Below are positions 17,108 to 25,954 of a stretch of DNA of 64,000 nt, piece by piece; the stretch's first letter is position 1, and every line of letters begins with the position of its first letter. Under the pieces are notes generated by a model. The model ran no database searches and was not told the origin of the DNA. It worked only from the letters and a program-made list of their open reading frames with translations. Both the position numbers and the translations under genes were made by a program. The DNA is from Thalassospira sp. HF15 (lineage in GTDB: Bacteria > Pseudomonadota > Alphaproteobacteria > Rhodospirillales > Thalassospiraceae), in NCBI RefSeq assembly GCF_011806525.1, contig NZ_JAAVKI010000001.1:558001-622000 (forward strand), given 5' to 3'.

Positions 17108-19032
17108 ATGGCGATCTCCGTAAAGTCGGCACGTTCGGCGCGAACAAAGTGATCTTCGGCGACCTGCATCATCTTGGGTTCGCTGCCCTGGTTAATTGTG
17201 AACGGCGCAGGCCATCGGGCCGGATCAGATGCCTTGCCATCCACGATCTTGTCGAAATCAAGCAGATGATCCAGATCTGCAAACGGCACAGCATGCAGCA
17301 GCGCCTGCGTATAAGGGTGAACCGGGTTCTTGAACAGCAACTCGCGCGGTGCCGATTCAACAATACGTCCGGCACACATCACAGCAATCCTGTCTGCAAC
17401 GTAATCCACAACCGCAAGATTGTGCGATATAAACAGATACGTCAAATTAAGATCACGCTGCAAATCTTTCAAAAGATTAAGTATTTGCGCCTGAACCGAC
17501 ACATCAAGTGCTGATGTCGGCTCATCAAAAATCAACAAATCGGGTTTAAGCCCAAGCGCACGTGCAATACCGATACGTTGACGCTGCCCACCGGAAAAAC
17601 TGTGCGGATAACGGTTCAAGAAACGTGGATCAAGTCCGACCAGATCCATCAATTCCAGTACCATCTTCTGTCGATAATCACTGTTCCCGACACCGTGAAT
17701 AAGCATCGGCTCGGTAATGATATCTTGCACCGTCATCCTTGGGTTAAGCGACCCGAAGGGATCCTGAAAAACAAATTGTATCCGTTTTCGGTATGGATTT
17801 AGCTGATCTTCATCAAGCCCCGTCAATTCGGTCATTTGACCGCTTTCACCCCGGAACATGATAGAACCTTCATCCGGGCTCATCGCACGCATGATAAGTT
17901 TGGAAAGGGTTGTTTTTCCACAGCCACTCTCGCCCACGAGCCCAACGCATTCGCCGCGATTAACCGTGATTGAAACGTCTGACACGGCGGGGATAAGACG
18001 CTCTTCTGATTTGATCCAGTTGCCCTTGCGGGTGGTAAAGCTTTTGCTGAGGTGACGCACGGCCAACACGGGTTCGCTAGCCATGGTCGGGTGCAAGGCC
18101 AAGGATGCCGGAACGTCTGATGTATTTTGCTCGGCTTGCCTGTCGCTTGCATCAGAGAGCAAACTACCGGTTTTCGGCTTGATCTCGCGCAAGGGGCGCA
18201 GGCGTTCATCAGGGCCCATGTCAAAGTGCGGAACCGCCGCCAGGAGCGATCGCGTATAAGCGTGTCCCGGATTGATGAAGATATCTTCGGTTCTGCCCGC
18301 CTCAACAACACGACCGTCATAGATAACGACCATCCTGTCTGCCATGTTGGCCACCACGCCAAGGTCGTGCGTGATCAACAATACAGACATTTGCAGTTCG
18401 CCCTGCACTTCCTTGATCAGGCGCAGGATTTGCGCCTGGATCGTCACATCCAGCGCGGTGGTCGGTTCATCGGCGATCAACAGGGCCGGCCGACACACCA
18501 GCGCCATGGCAATCATGGCACGCTGTCGCAGACCACCGGAAAGCTCAAACGGATAGGTTTTCAGCGCTCTCTTGGGCTGTGGGAAGCCAACCAGCGTAAG
18601 CATTTCAACAGCAAGCTCGCGGGCCTCTGCTGCGCCAACTTTGCGATGAAGCTTTACCGCCTCGCAGATCTGGTCGCCGATGGTATGCAGCGGTGAGAGG
18701 GAACTCATCGGTTCCTGGAAAATCATCGAAATCCGGCCGCCGCGGATCGCCCGCATATCAGAACCGGCACGATCAAGCATGGCGATATCAACTCGCGTTC
18801 CGGGCTTCTTTGGGTCAGCAAAGATGATCGACCCATTGGTAACCTGTGCAATTTTGGGCAACAATCCCATGATCGCCTGAGAGATGGTGCTTTTGCCCGA
18901 CCCGGACTCGCCAACAAGTGCCACGGTTTCCTGCGCACCGATTCGAAAGCTTACATTCTCGACTGCCTTGACACGCATGTGCGGCAGGACGAACTCCACT
19001 TTCAGATCCTTGATACGCAGAATATCGGTCAT
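17104..19032 (-). CDS. Duplicated ABC importer ATPase (DppD-DppF fused, YejF-like)
   Basis: 642 residues holding two complete nucleotide-binding domains. NBD1: Walker A GESGSGKST (about 39-47), signature LSGGLRQR, Walker B LLIADEPTTALD. NBD2 from about 325: Walker A GESGCGKTT, signature FSGGQRQR, Walker B LLIFDEPTSALD. Each domain carries an oligopeptide/dipeptide-type extension. One protein thus supplies both ATPase sites for the two permeases. It lies between the PH-like membrane protein (4-bp overlap) and the binding protein (4-bp overlap), which fixes the ABC genes in the same translational chain as the glycan genes. Confidence 0.93.
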   Translation of the reverse strand: MTDILRIKDLKVEFVLPHMRVKAVENVSFRIGAQETVALVGESGSGKSTISQAIMGLLPKIAQVTNGSIIFADPKKPGTRVDIAMLDRAGSDMRAIRGGRISMIFQEPMSSLSPLHTIGDQICEAVKLHRKVGAAEARELAVEMLTLVGFPQPKRALKTYPFELSGGLRQRAMIAMALVCRPALLIADEPTTALDVTIQAQILRLIKEVQGELQMSVLLITHDLGVVANMADRMVVIYDGRVVEAGRTEDIFINPGHAYTRSLLAAVPHFDMGPDERLRPLREIKPKTGSLLSDASDRQAEQNTSDVPASLALHPTMASEPVLAVRHLSKSFTTRKGNWIKSEERLIPAVSDVSITVNRGECVGLVGESGCGKTTLSKLIMRAMSPDEGSIMFRGESGQMTELTGLDEDQLNPYRKRIQFVFQDPFGSLNPRMTVQDIITEPMLIHGVGNSDYRQKMVLELMDLVGLDPRFLNRYPHSFSGGQRQRIGIARALGLKPDLLIFDEPTSALDVSVQAQILNLLKDLQRDLNLTYLFISHNLAVVDYVADRIAVMCAGRIVESAPRELLFKNPVHPYTQALLHAVPFADLDHLLDFDKIVDGKASDPARWPAPFTINQGSEPKMMQVAEDHFVRAERADFTEIAI

Positions 19033-19670
19033 CGTTTTTTCAAGCCACCCTCTGTGCGTTCGGACGCTGCTGCCTTGACCAGCGTTTGCGCCTCGTCCAT
19101 CCGCATCAAGTTTGTTCTTGTGATGTCATCCACAAGAAGCTGGTTATCTTTCGCCCAATCGCGAGAAATTTCAAGGAGATCGTCAAATCCGTCCAGTGTT
19201 GATTCTGCGACAATTTTTGCTTCCCCTGCCTGAAGGGTCAGTTCAAACCACCCTTTGTTGCCATCGCGCTTGGTACTGAAGTAACGCAGCCGGAACTTGG
19301 AAAGTTCCGGCCAGGCAAAGGCTGTCCCGCCGCGCAGACTGGAAAGACGGATACCGTATTCTGATACGTAAATCTTGGACTGGAACCGGACAACCGTGCG
19401 CGCAAAATAGAAAACAAACAGCAGCGCCAGGCCTGCCGAGGTCCACTGGATGATCTCAAGCATCTCGGGGATGAGCGCAATCACACCGCAAATCAGCAAA
19501 CCGACAACCGATTTTGCCAGATCCGGCGCCATCAGCTTGGATGGGTAGCCCATCGTCTGAACTTCACTTTCGCCAACGCCAACCGGCTTTACAGGATCCA
19601 CTGCACTGGGCACTGCGCCAGCAACAGCGGCGTCATCCGGCGCCAGGTGTTCTTTTGGACTTACTGCCAT
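19029..19670 (-). CDS. Membrane protein with a bacterial PH-like domain, unknown function
   Basis: 213 residues. A cytosolic N-terminus of about 45 residues is followed by two close membrane helices (about 50-85, SVVGLLICGVIALIPEM and SAGLALLFVFYF) and a beta-rich part (about 90-160: KIYVSEYGIRLSSLRGGTAF, AWPELSKFRLRYF, GWFELTLQAGEAKIV) laid out like membrane-anchored bPH/YdbT-type domains. The tail is helical and charged. I recognise no enzyme motif. It overlaps the deacetylase-like gene by 10 bp and the ABC ATPase by 4 bp, so it is the physical bridge between the glycan genes and the importer. A role in tethering or in membrane handling of the product is a guess. Confidence 0.7.
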   Translation of the reverse strand: MAVSPKEHLAPDDAAVAGAVPSAVDPVKPVGVGESEVQTMGYPSKLMAPDLAKSVVGLLICGVIALIPEMLEIIQWTSAGLALLFVFYFARTVVRFQSKIYVSEYGIRLSSLRGGTAFAWPELSKFRLRYFSTKRDGNKGWFELTLQAGEAKIVAESTLDGFDDLLEISRDWAKDNQLLVDDITRTNLMRMDEAQTLVKAAASERTEGGLKKR

Positions 19671-20419
19671 GGAAATACTCCGGGTATTCTCAGCCAGTTC
19701 AAAGCTGAATGATCCATCGAAAACAGGTTATCAAGAAACTTCGTGGTGGCTTCATCATGCACAAGATGATGGGTCAGAATGCCGGTCGGTTCTTCAGGAT
19801 CAACTTGGCCTGTCCGTCTGGCTGCAAGATGACCTATCATCGCGCCAAGGGCCACATCTTCACCAACAAAGCTACGGCTCCCGCGCCAATCGATAACATC
19901 GACATGCGTGTTAACCTGCATAACACCTTTGTAAGGTTCTGCTGCCTTGCGCGGATTAAAAGTACTGATCCCGCAAAAACCAAGTGAATGCAGGGTAGCG
20001 ACGACATCATCAGCCACCCGGTTCCACGGCGGCACCAAAACCGGCAGAAAACGATTGCCAAATCTTGATTGCAAGACAGAGAACCCGTTGCGCAGATCGG
20101 CAACCACGTCACCCAGATCACGCACGTCATCAAGTTCCTGTTTCTTCCGGCCTTCGGGCATGTGGTTCTGATGCGACCAGCCATGCTGCAAAACCCGGGT
20201 ATCCAGTGTCTCGACCAGACGTTCGGCCAGATCGTCCTGCAAATCGGCGGGAATAACGGCAAGTGCAAGCGGAACCTGATAGTCCTGCTCAAATGCCAGA
20301 AGTGTTTCAAGCTCAGGTGTCACAGAGACGGCATCATCATCACGCCACCATGCCGTGGCGGTCCGTTCCTCGGACTGCCACAGATCAAGCTCCGCGCGCA
20401 AACGATCCCAACTGCTCAT
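19661..20419 (-). CDS. Polysaccharide-deacetylase-like (NodB-fold) protein, cytosolic
   Basis: 252 residues, no signal peptide or membrane helix. WWRDDDAVS near residue 25 supplies the Asp pair and QHGWSHQNH (about 78-86) the metal-binding histidines of the NodB/DUF2334 fold; LVPPWNR (about 127-133) matches the PPWN-type motif 3, and ILTHHLVHD the late histidine motif. It may therefore be a metal-dependent N- or O-deacetylase. Most relatives act outside the membrane, so a cytosolic location suggests deacetylation of a precursor before export, or a small soluble glycoside. It overlaps the upstream glycosyltransferase gene by 4 bp. Confidence 0.75.
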   Translation of the reverse strand: MSSWDRLRAELDLWQSEERTATAWWRDDDAVSVTPELETLLAFEQDYQVPLALAVIPADLQDDLAERLVETLDTRVLQHGWSHQNHMPEGRKKQELDDVRDLGDVVADLRNGFSVLQSRFGNRFLPVLVPPWNRVADDVVATLHSLGFCGISTFNPRKAAEPYKGVMQVNTHVDVIDWRGSRSFVGEDVALGAMIGHLAARRTGQVDPEEPTGILTHHLVHDEATTKFLDNLFSMDHSALNWLRIPGVFPWQ

Positions 20420-21558
20420 GCCTGCCCTTTAATCTTGTCTGCGATGATACACGCAGTTCTTTCCGCCCCATCCAGTGCGATATTAATCCCGACCGGATGC
20501 CTAGCGTTATCTATTTGTTTTGCTAATGATTGCGCAGACAGGCCATCAAGATCAAGCAGGGAAATAACCCCTGCTTTTGAAAGAAGTTCAGCACGTTCTG
20601 TTTGTTCGCTTTCACCACCTTCTGCAAACGGCACCATGACCGCCGGGGTTCGCGTCACCAAAACATCCATCAACGTGTTGTATCCCGCCTGTGAGACAGA
20701 AACGGCGGCACGTGCCATTCTTTCGCGAAAATCAGGCAAAAACCGGTGCAAAACGATACCATCAGGCAACTGGCTACGAAGCAATTCGAACTGATCTGAA
20801 GGAAAATGCGGTCCGGCGACGATATCCCAAGTCGCTTCTTTGAATTTTTGCGAGTGCGCACGGGCAGAAATGGCAAGCTTGATCAGGTCTGCGCCAACAG
20901 CACCACCGCCAGCAGAAACAAGAACACCTTGCCGACCCACCTCAACAGGTTTCGACAAGTCATTGTCCATCGTCGGCGCAACATAGCCGGTGTAGGTTAT
21001 CAGATCAGCAATATCGTTCGCGAAGTCGAAACTGCGATCAAAACCAAACAGTTTCTGATCTCCATGCACCAAGATGGCATCAAGATATTCACGTGCCATA
21101 TCGCGCATCCATTGCGCTTTGCGGATGTCCTTTTTACGCACCAAAAGGTCTCTTACAGAACAAATAATCGGAACACCGGCTTCTTTCGCAGCTTCAAACA
21201 GCGGGATCAATTCAAACCGAAAGGCCCGACGTCCAAACGGAAACATTTCGATCAAAAGAAGCTTTGGCGAGCTTTCTGCAAACGCTGCCAGCAGCTGTTT
21301 CTTGCGTGTTTTCTGCCAGTCATCACCCAATTCGTTTCCCTGTGGGTCAACAAGACCTGAGAAACCGGTATCTGATGTCTTGCACGGCGAAAGCTGGACC
21401 ACTTCGTCCGCAGCAAAATCAAGATTGTCGTCAGGCACACCACCACTTGCGACGGTAATACTAAGTCCCTGATCACCGAGCGCCTGATTGATCAGCGCCA
21501 TGCGGCGCACGTGACCGATACCAAGCAAGTGCTGCACATAAACCATGACGTCGCTCAT
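20416..21558 (-). CDS. MurG-like (COG4671-type) glycosyltransferase, first of two paralogues
   Basis: 380 residues, two Rossmann-like halves with no membrane helix (GT-B fold). The N-terminus VYVQHLLGIGHVRRMALINQ carries the GxGHxRR donor/acceptor loop, and the C-terminal half has QAGYNTLMDVLVTRTPAVMVPF, the nucleotide-sugar-binding part of the Glyco_tran_28_C family. Compared with the paralogue at 24619-25821 it keeps the same architecture but differs in most surface residues, so the two probably add different sugars or recognise different acceptors. It overlaps the phosphatase gene upstream and the deacetylase gene downstream by 4 bp each. Confidence 0.8.
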   Translation of the reverse strand: MSDVMVYVQHLLGIGHVRRMALINQALGDQGLSITVASGGVPDDNLDFAADEVVQLSPCKTSDTGFSGLVDPQGNELGDDWQKTRKKQLLAAFAESSPKLLLIEMFPFGRRAFRFELIPLFEAAKEAGVPIICSVRDLLVRKKDIRKAQWMRDMAREYLDAILVHGDQKLFGFDRSFDFANDIADLITYTGYVAPTMDNDLSKPVEVGRQGVLVSAGGGAVGADLIKLAISARAHSQKFKEATWDIVAGPHFPSDQFELLRSQLPDGIVLHRFLPDFRERMARAAVSVSQAGYNTLMDVLVTRTPAVMVPFAEGGESEQTERAELLSKAGVISLLDLDGLSAQSLAKQIDNARHPVGINIALDGAERTACIIADKIKGQA

Positions 21559-22160
21559 CGCGCGGTCTCCTGCGACGGCACGAGGGGAACATTCACTGCC
21601 TCAACAGATAGTCCTGCTTCTTCGGAATATTGAAACACCTGCAAACATTTCCAGTCGAGTTTGTCAGGTATCTTGCCCATCATGTCCCATCCACGTGCAG
21701 CGGCATAGACGGCACGAATAACGCCTTTGTGGGTTATCGCCCCAAATTCCTGCATTTCGCAATCCTTCAAGAACGTCGTAACCCGCCCAAGAACGTCGCG
21801 CGGGCTCTCACCATCATCGGGACGAAAATCCCAACCACGATCTTCATTCTGACGAAGGCTGTCCCCCATCCTCAAACGAAGGTCAGGCAGCTTTTCGCCT
21901 TCCCATGCCCCCCAGTCCATCTCGATAAAAGCGGGCTCGGTGCCAACTGTTCTGATCCCCAAGGCATCTGCGGTTTCACGCGTCCGGGCCAAAGGAGAAG
22001 AAAACCAAGGCACGTTGGCCCAGGCAAACGGCAAACGGTGTTGACGATACCAAGTCGCTGTCTCCGGCAGGATTGAGATATCCGTCCGCCCCTGAATGCG
22101 TTTTTCGCTGTTCCAGGCGGTTACTCCGTGGCGAAGCAATGCAAAACGGATTTGTGTCAT
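21555..22160 (-). CDS. Histidine phosphatase family protein
   Basis: 201 residues. RHGVTAWNSEKRIQGRTD near the N-terminus is the phosphoglycerate-mutase-like phosphatase motif with the nucleophilic His in LLRHG; SSPLARTRETA supplies the second Arg, EMDWGAWEGE the acid, and ITHKGVIRA the second catalytic His. No signal peptide. Inside a glycosyltransferase cluster the best analogy is GpgP, the mycobacterial histidine phosphatase that dephosphorylates glucosyl-3-phosphoglycerate; that analogy is inference. It overlaps genes on both sides by 4 bp, so it must be made with the transferases. Confidence 0.85.
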   Translation of the reverse strand: MTQIRFALLRHGVTAWNSEKRIQGRTDISILPETATWYRQHRLPFAWANVPWFSSPLARTRETADALGIRTVGTEPAFIEMDWGAWEGEKLPDLRLRMGDSLRQNEDRGWDFRPDDGESPRDVLGRVTTFLKDCEMQEFGAITHKGVIRAVYAAARGWDMMGKIPDKLDWKCLQVFQYSEEAGLSVEAVNVPLVPSQETAR

Positions 22161-23311
22161 GCCTGTCCCTGCCCGTTTGGTAGTGCTCCGCGATCCAAGA
22201 GGATATTATTGATCGTTACAGACAACAGATTGGCTGCGGCTTCAACAGTATGATGCTGCGTGGCTTTCGAGGCGCCTGCTGCACCCATATCGCGTAAAAC
22301 GGCGATGTCCGCCTTAAGACATTCTCCCAGACGGTTTGAAAAAGCATCAACATAACCAACCGGCACCAGCCACCCGGTCACACCGGATGAAACGATACCC
22401 GATACCCCACCTGCGTCCCCCGCCAATACAGGAAGCCCCGCAGACTGAGCCTCAAGCAAGGCCATACCAAAGGCCTCATTAATGGCGGGCCATACAAATA
22501 GATCTGAGTTGGCAAGGATGTCATTGGTTTGTTCTGGCGTTTTCAGACCGACAAGTGAGACCGTATGTTCGCCGAGTCCATGTTCTTCAAAAAGGTCCTC
22601 GACGTTCTGACGCGCTGGGCCATCGCCGATCACTGTCAGATGCCAGTTATGGACACCTTTGCGTTGCAAGCGCCCGAGCGCCTCAGCCAAAAGCGTATAG
22701 GATTTCAGTTTGTCGCCTTCACGCATCATCGCGGTCGTTACCAACCTAACGCATTCGGGATTGATCGCATTCCGCTGGCCTACAGTCCATGCCGCGACAC
22801 ACGTAAAGGGCGGCAGGAAATGCAATCGGTCTGGATGGCAAACCTGTTTGAGGCATTCCATATCGACCCGATTAAGCGAAAAAACGGCATCAGCCTGCTT
22901 AAGCGCTGTTTCAACGGCCAGATGGCTTTGCCCCCACGGACCATTTGCGCGCTTGGGGGCGAACGATGCTTCGGCCACCACATAGGGAATATCAAGCGCA
23001 TCGGCGACAATCGGTCCGATCCAGTCCGGTGCTTTGTAGTAAAGATGATATGTAAACCAGACATCCGGCTTTGGACGAAACCCTGACTGGTATTGACGCA
23101 GGAGCCTTGCAGCCAGCTTTGTTCCCAGTTCCGACAACCGCGTTTGTTTAAGAACATTGCCATCGGCAACCCGACTACGAAGACGTGCAGCGATATCAAC
23201 GTTCATACCCGCCGTTCGCAGAGCCTCGCACAGCATGCGTGCAATAAGCCTGTCACCGGATGGTACGGGATGGTCAATCGGTTTTAACGGGGCGTAAAAG
23301 GCAACCTGCAA
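22157..23311 (-). CDS. GT4-family glycosyltransferase
   Basis: 384 residues. The acceptor domain begins MQVAFYAPLKPIDHPVPSGD; the C-terminal donor domain has TVIGDGPARQNVEDL, VSLVGLKTPEQT and the EX7E-like NEAFGMALLEAQSAGLPVL, the retaining GT4 signature. No membrane helix. It probably transfers a sugar from a nucleotide donor in the cytosol. It overlaps the phosphatase gene by 4 bp and lies 11 bases behind the next GT4 gene. Confidence 0.87.
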   Translation of the reverse strand: MQVAFYAPLKPIDHPVPSGDRLIARMLCEALRTAGMNVDIAARLRSRVADGNVLKQTRLSELGTKLAARLLRQYQSGFRPKPDVWFTYHLYYKAPDWIGPIVADALDIPYVVAEASFAPKRANGPWGQSHLAVETALKQADAVFSLNRVDMECLKQVCHPDRLHFLPPFTCVAAWTVGQRNAINPECVRLVTTAMMREGDKLKSYTLLAEALGRLQRKGVHNWHLTVIGDGPARQNVEDLFEEHGLGEHTVSLVGLKTPEQTNDILANSDLFVWPAINEAFGMALLEAQSAGLPVLAGDAGGVSGIVSSGVTGWLVPVGYVDAFSNRLGECLKADIAVLRDMGAAGASKATQHHTVEAAANLLSVTINNILLDRGALPNGQGQA

Positions 23312-23322
23312 ATGCGTGCCTC

Positions 23323-24603
23323 CTACTCTGCAGCGGGTTGTTTCGTCTGGCTAGGGCCTTCAGCGTCGAGCTTTTTCTCGATACCAAAGCGCTCTGCCAA
23401 ATCTGTCATACCACGATAGAAGGAGAAATCACGACGCACGATTTCACTGCCCTTGCGTCCCATGGCATCGCGCAGCTTGGGATCGACAATCATATCTTCC
23501 AGTGCCGTTGCAAGTGCAACCGGATCACGTTCAGGCACAAGCTTGCCATTAACGCCATCTTCGATCAGTTCAGGAATGGCAGAAATCGCGGTCGAAACAG
23601 CAGCAAGACCGCAAAGCTGCGCTTCCATCAATACGTTTGGCAAGCCATCGCGGTCGCCATCCTTTTCAATCCGGCTGGCCAGCACAAACAGGTCTGCGTT
23701 CTGACAGGCGGCAATCACTTCTTTCTGATCGCGGGCCCCTTGCCAGTCGCAGTGGTCTGCAATGCCAAGCTCTGTCGCAAGCTGTTGGTATTTTTCACCA
23801 CTGCCACCCCCAATATGAACGAACCGCCAGTGAAGACTTTCAGGCAATTTCGCCAAGGCGCGCAGAAGGTCGTCATAGCCCTTTTTACCCACCAGCCGAC
23901 CGACAGACAGGATTGTCACCGGGGTTTCCGGATCACTGCCCTCTCGCATGGGTCGTTCTGGCAACTCTTCCGGGAAACGCGAAAAATCAAGGCCGTGATA
24001 AAGCAGATTGACCTTATCCGGGTCCTCGGCAAGGTTGCGCAGGTAGTCGACATTTGCCTTGGTACAGGTCACCAGCCAGTCCATATCGCGCAGCTTTTCG
24101 CGCATATCCCAGTCCTGACTGGTATAGATGTCCTTGGCATGCGCCGAACAACACCAGGGCAAACCACGCATAATGGCGCAATAGCGGGCAACGGATGCCG
24201 GTGTATGCAGGAAGTGGGCGTAGATGCGGGTCACGTCATCAGGCAATTCGGCCGCCATGACCATGGCCTGGGCAAATCGGCGTGCACGATTGGCTGTCCG
24301 GTCCCGGCGATAATCCTGCCACCAGATATTCACCGCACGACGATAGCCCGGCATTTTTCGCGCCTTGAGCCAGCCGCGCAAAACCCGCTTCGGTTCCTGA
24401 TAGACATATTCCGGCAGATAATCGACCGTGCCCTTGATGCGGTCATTGATCGGATGGCGTTTTTTATCGGTTGGATGGCGCAGCGAAACAATACGATAGG
24501 GAATGCCCGCCTGCTGAATACCCAGGATTTCTTGCGCTATGAAGGTCTCCGACAATCGCGGGTATCCCTTCACCACGATTGCCAGATTGTCGCGTGCCAT
24601 CAA
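23323..24603 (-). CDS. GT4-family glycosyltransferase, WcaL-like N-terminus
   Basis: 426 residues. The start VVKGYPRLSETFIAQEI is the YPxxSETF motif of exopolysaccharide-type GT4 enzymes, AHFLHTPASVARY and SAHAKDIY form the acceptor site, VGRLVGKKGYDDLLRAL and RDGLPNVLMEAQLCGLA form the donor site. The C-terminal 20 residues (AEGPSQTKQPAAE) are low in structure. Two adjacent ATGs (24603 and 24600) are possible starts. It follows the COG4671-type transferase gene by 15 bases. Confidence 0.88.
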   Translation of the reverse strand: MMARDNLAIVVKGYPRLSETFIAQEILGIQQAGIPYRIVSLRHPTDKKRHPINDRIKGTVDYLPEYVYQEPKRVLRGWLKARKMPGYRRAVNIWWQDYRRDRTANRARRFAQAMVMAAELPDDVTRIYAHFLHTPASVARYCAIMRGLPWCCSAHAKDIYTSQDWDMREKLRDMDWLVTCTKANVDYLRNLAEDPDKVNLLYHGLDFSRFPEELPERPMREGSDPETPVTILSVGRLVGKKGYDDLLRALAKLPESLHWRFVHIGGGSGEKYQQLATELGIADHCDWQGARDQKEVIAACQNADLFVLASRIEKDGDRDGLPNVLMEAQLCGLAAVSTAISAIPELIEDGVNGKLVPERDPVALATALEDMIVDPKLRDAMGRKGSEIVRRDFSFYRGMTDLAERFGIEKKLDAEGPSQTKQPAAE

Positions 24604-24618
24604 ATTTGTTCCCGATGA

Positions 24619-25821
24619 TTATTCTGCAGCCATCTGCGGCGGAAGCCAGCGATCAACCAATTCGCCAACGCGTTCCAGTCCCCCCATAAGGTTCGGGACG
24701 GTTACGTGGGACGGTTTTGGTTGATTGATAAGGCCACGAAGGGCATTTGCCATCTCGCGCGGGTCACGGCCGCCATCGTCAGTCAGCATTCTGACCAGAC
24801 CAAGCTTTTCAGCCGCCGCGGCACGAACATATTGTTCCAGACGCGGCACCGTGCGCGGCACGATAACGGCCGGCTTGTCAAAGGACAGGATTTCGCAAAA
24901 CGTGTTGTACCCGCCCATACCAATCACGCCAGCAGATTTATGCATCAGCACTTCGACATTGGCATCAAAGGTAATGACCGACAGCTTGTCGATCTTTTCG
25001 GCGCGCTTCATGAATTCATTTTGCTGTGTCGGGCCCATGAATGGTCCAAGAACAATCAGCGACGGTACCGGAATGTCCGGATCAGTTTCATAGGCACTGA
25101 TCACCCAATCAACCAGATTGACCCCATCCCCACCGCCGCCGGTCGTCACCAGATAGTAGGGTTCTTCAAGACCCAGGGCGCCATGTTCAGGTGCTGGTCT
25201 GCGGGTCGCAGTGCGCGGCAGGTATCCGGTATAGGACATCTTTTCTTCAACGCCCTGGGGCAAATCAATCCCTTCGAGCGGATTGCAGATTTCCTTAAGG
25301 CCATAGACCCAGATTTCATCATAAAGCTCTGCTAGGGCTGGAACGCATTGCTTGCGATCCCATTCCTCACGAAGGTTGACCGGATCATCCATCACATCGC
25401 GCAGGCCCATCACCAGACGGGTGCGCCGATGCCGCAACATCTGCAGCGTAGACTCGACCTCACCGCGCAACCCAAGCGGTTCCTTGTCGACAATGAAGAT
25501 GTCCGGGTTAAACACATCTGCTGTATGCTGAATAATGGATTCCCGCATCGCCAAAATCTGGTCGACATCGATATTAAGGTTAAGGGATGTGTATTCACCA
25601 TTAGACAGCTTGATCACGCCCGGAATACGAACGAAGTCGACGCGCGACCGGAACTCGAAGCTGCCAATGATTGGCGAGCCCGACAAAATCAGGACGGAAA
25701 CATCGTCGCGATGCGACACCAGCGCGTGCGCAATGGTGCGGCAACGGCGCAAGTGGCCAAGCCCAAAGGTATCATGGCTGTAAATCAGAACCCGATATCC
25801 GGAATTCCCTACGATTGACAT
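24619..25821 (-). CDS. MurG-like (COG4671-type) glycosyltransferase, second paralogue; first gene of the run
   Basis: 400 residues with GT-B architecture and no membrane segment. The N-terminus VLIYSHDTFGLGHLRRCRTI has the GLGHLRR loop; the C-terminal half has YYLVTTGGGGDGVNLVDW (donor phosphate loop) and GMGGYNTFCEILSFDKPAV. This is the same family as 20416-21558. The start ATG at 25821 follows GGGCGAG. No upstream partner is coupled: 133 bases separate it from the beta-CASP nuclease gene, so the operon promoter is probably in that gap, though I could not identify a convincing one. Confidence 0.82.
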   Translation of the reverse strand: MSIVGNSGYRVLIYSHDTFGLGHLRRCRTIAHALVSHRDDVSVLILSGSPIIGSFEFRSRVDFVRIPGVIKLSNGEYTSLNLNIDVDQILAMRESIIQHTADVFNPDIFIVDKEPLGLRGEVESTLQMLRHRRTRLVMGLRDVMDDPVNLREEWDRKQCVPALAELYDEIWVYGLKEICNPLEGIDLPQGVEEKMSYTGYLPRTATRRPAPEHGALGLEEPYYLVTTGGGGDGVNLVDWVISAYETDPDIPVPSLIVLGPFMGPTQQNEFMKRAEKIDKLSVITFDANVEVLMHKSAGVIGMGGYNTFCEILSFDKPAVIVPRTVPRLEQYVRAAAAEKLGLVRMLTDDGGRDPREMANALRGLINQPKPSHVTVPNLMGGLERVGELVDRWLPPQMAAE

Positions 25822-25954
25822 ATGCTCGCCCGTCTGCGTAGTGGTCTCACACTCCTGTACAACCCACTAACAGGGTGACAGGTTCTTTGTTGATGGCAAG
25901 TGAATCCTTGAATTCGGGATTTGTGCCCTTCTTTCGGCTTCCGGACAATTGCTC

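Noticed and set aside
23260..24618. 452-codon plus-strand ORF opposite a GT4 gene
   Set aside because: Long, but the minus frame shows complete glycosyltransferase motifs and fits the operon spacing; the plus frame has no family signature.
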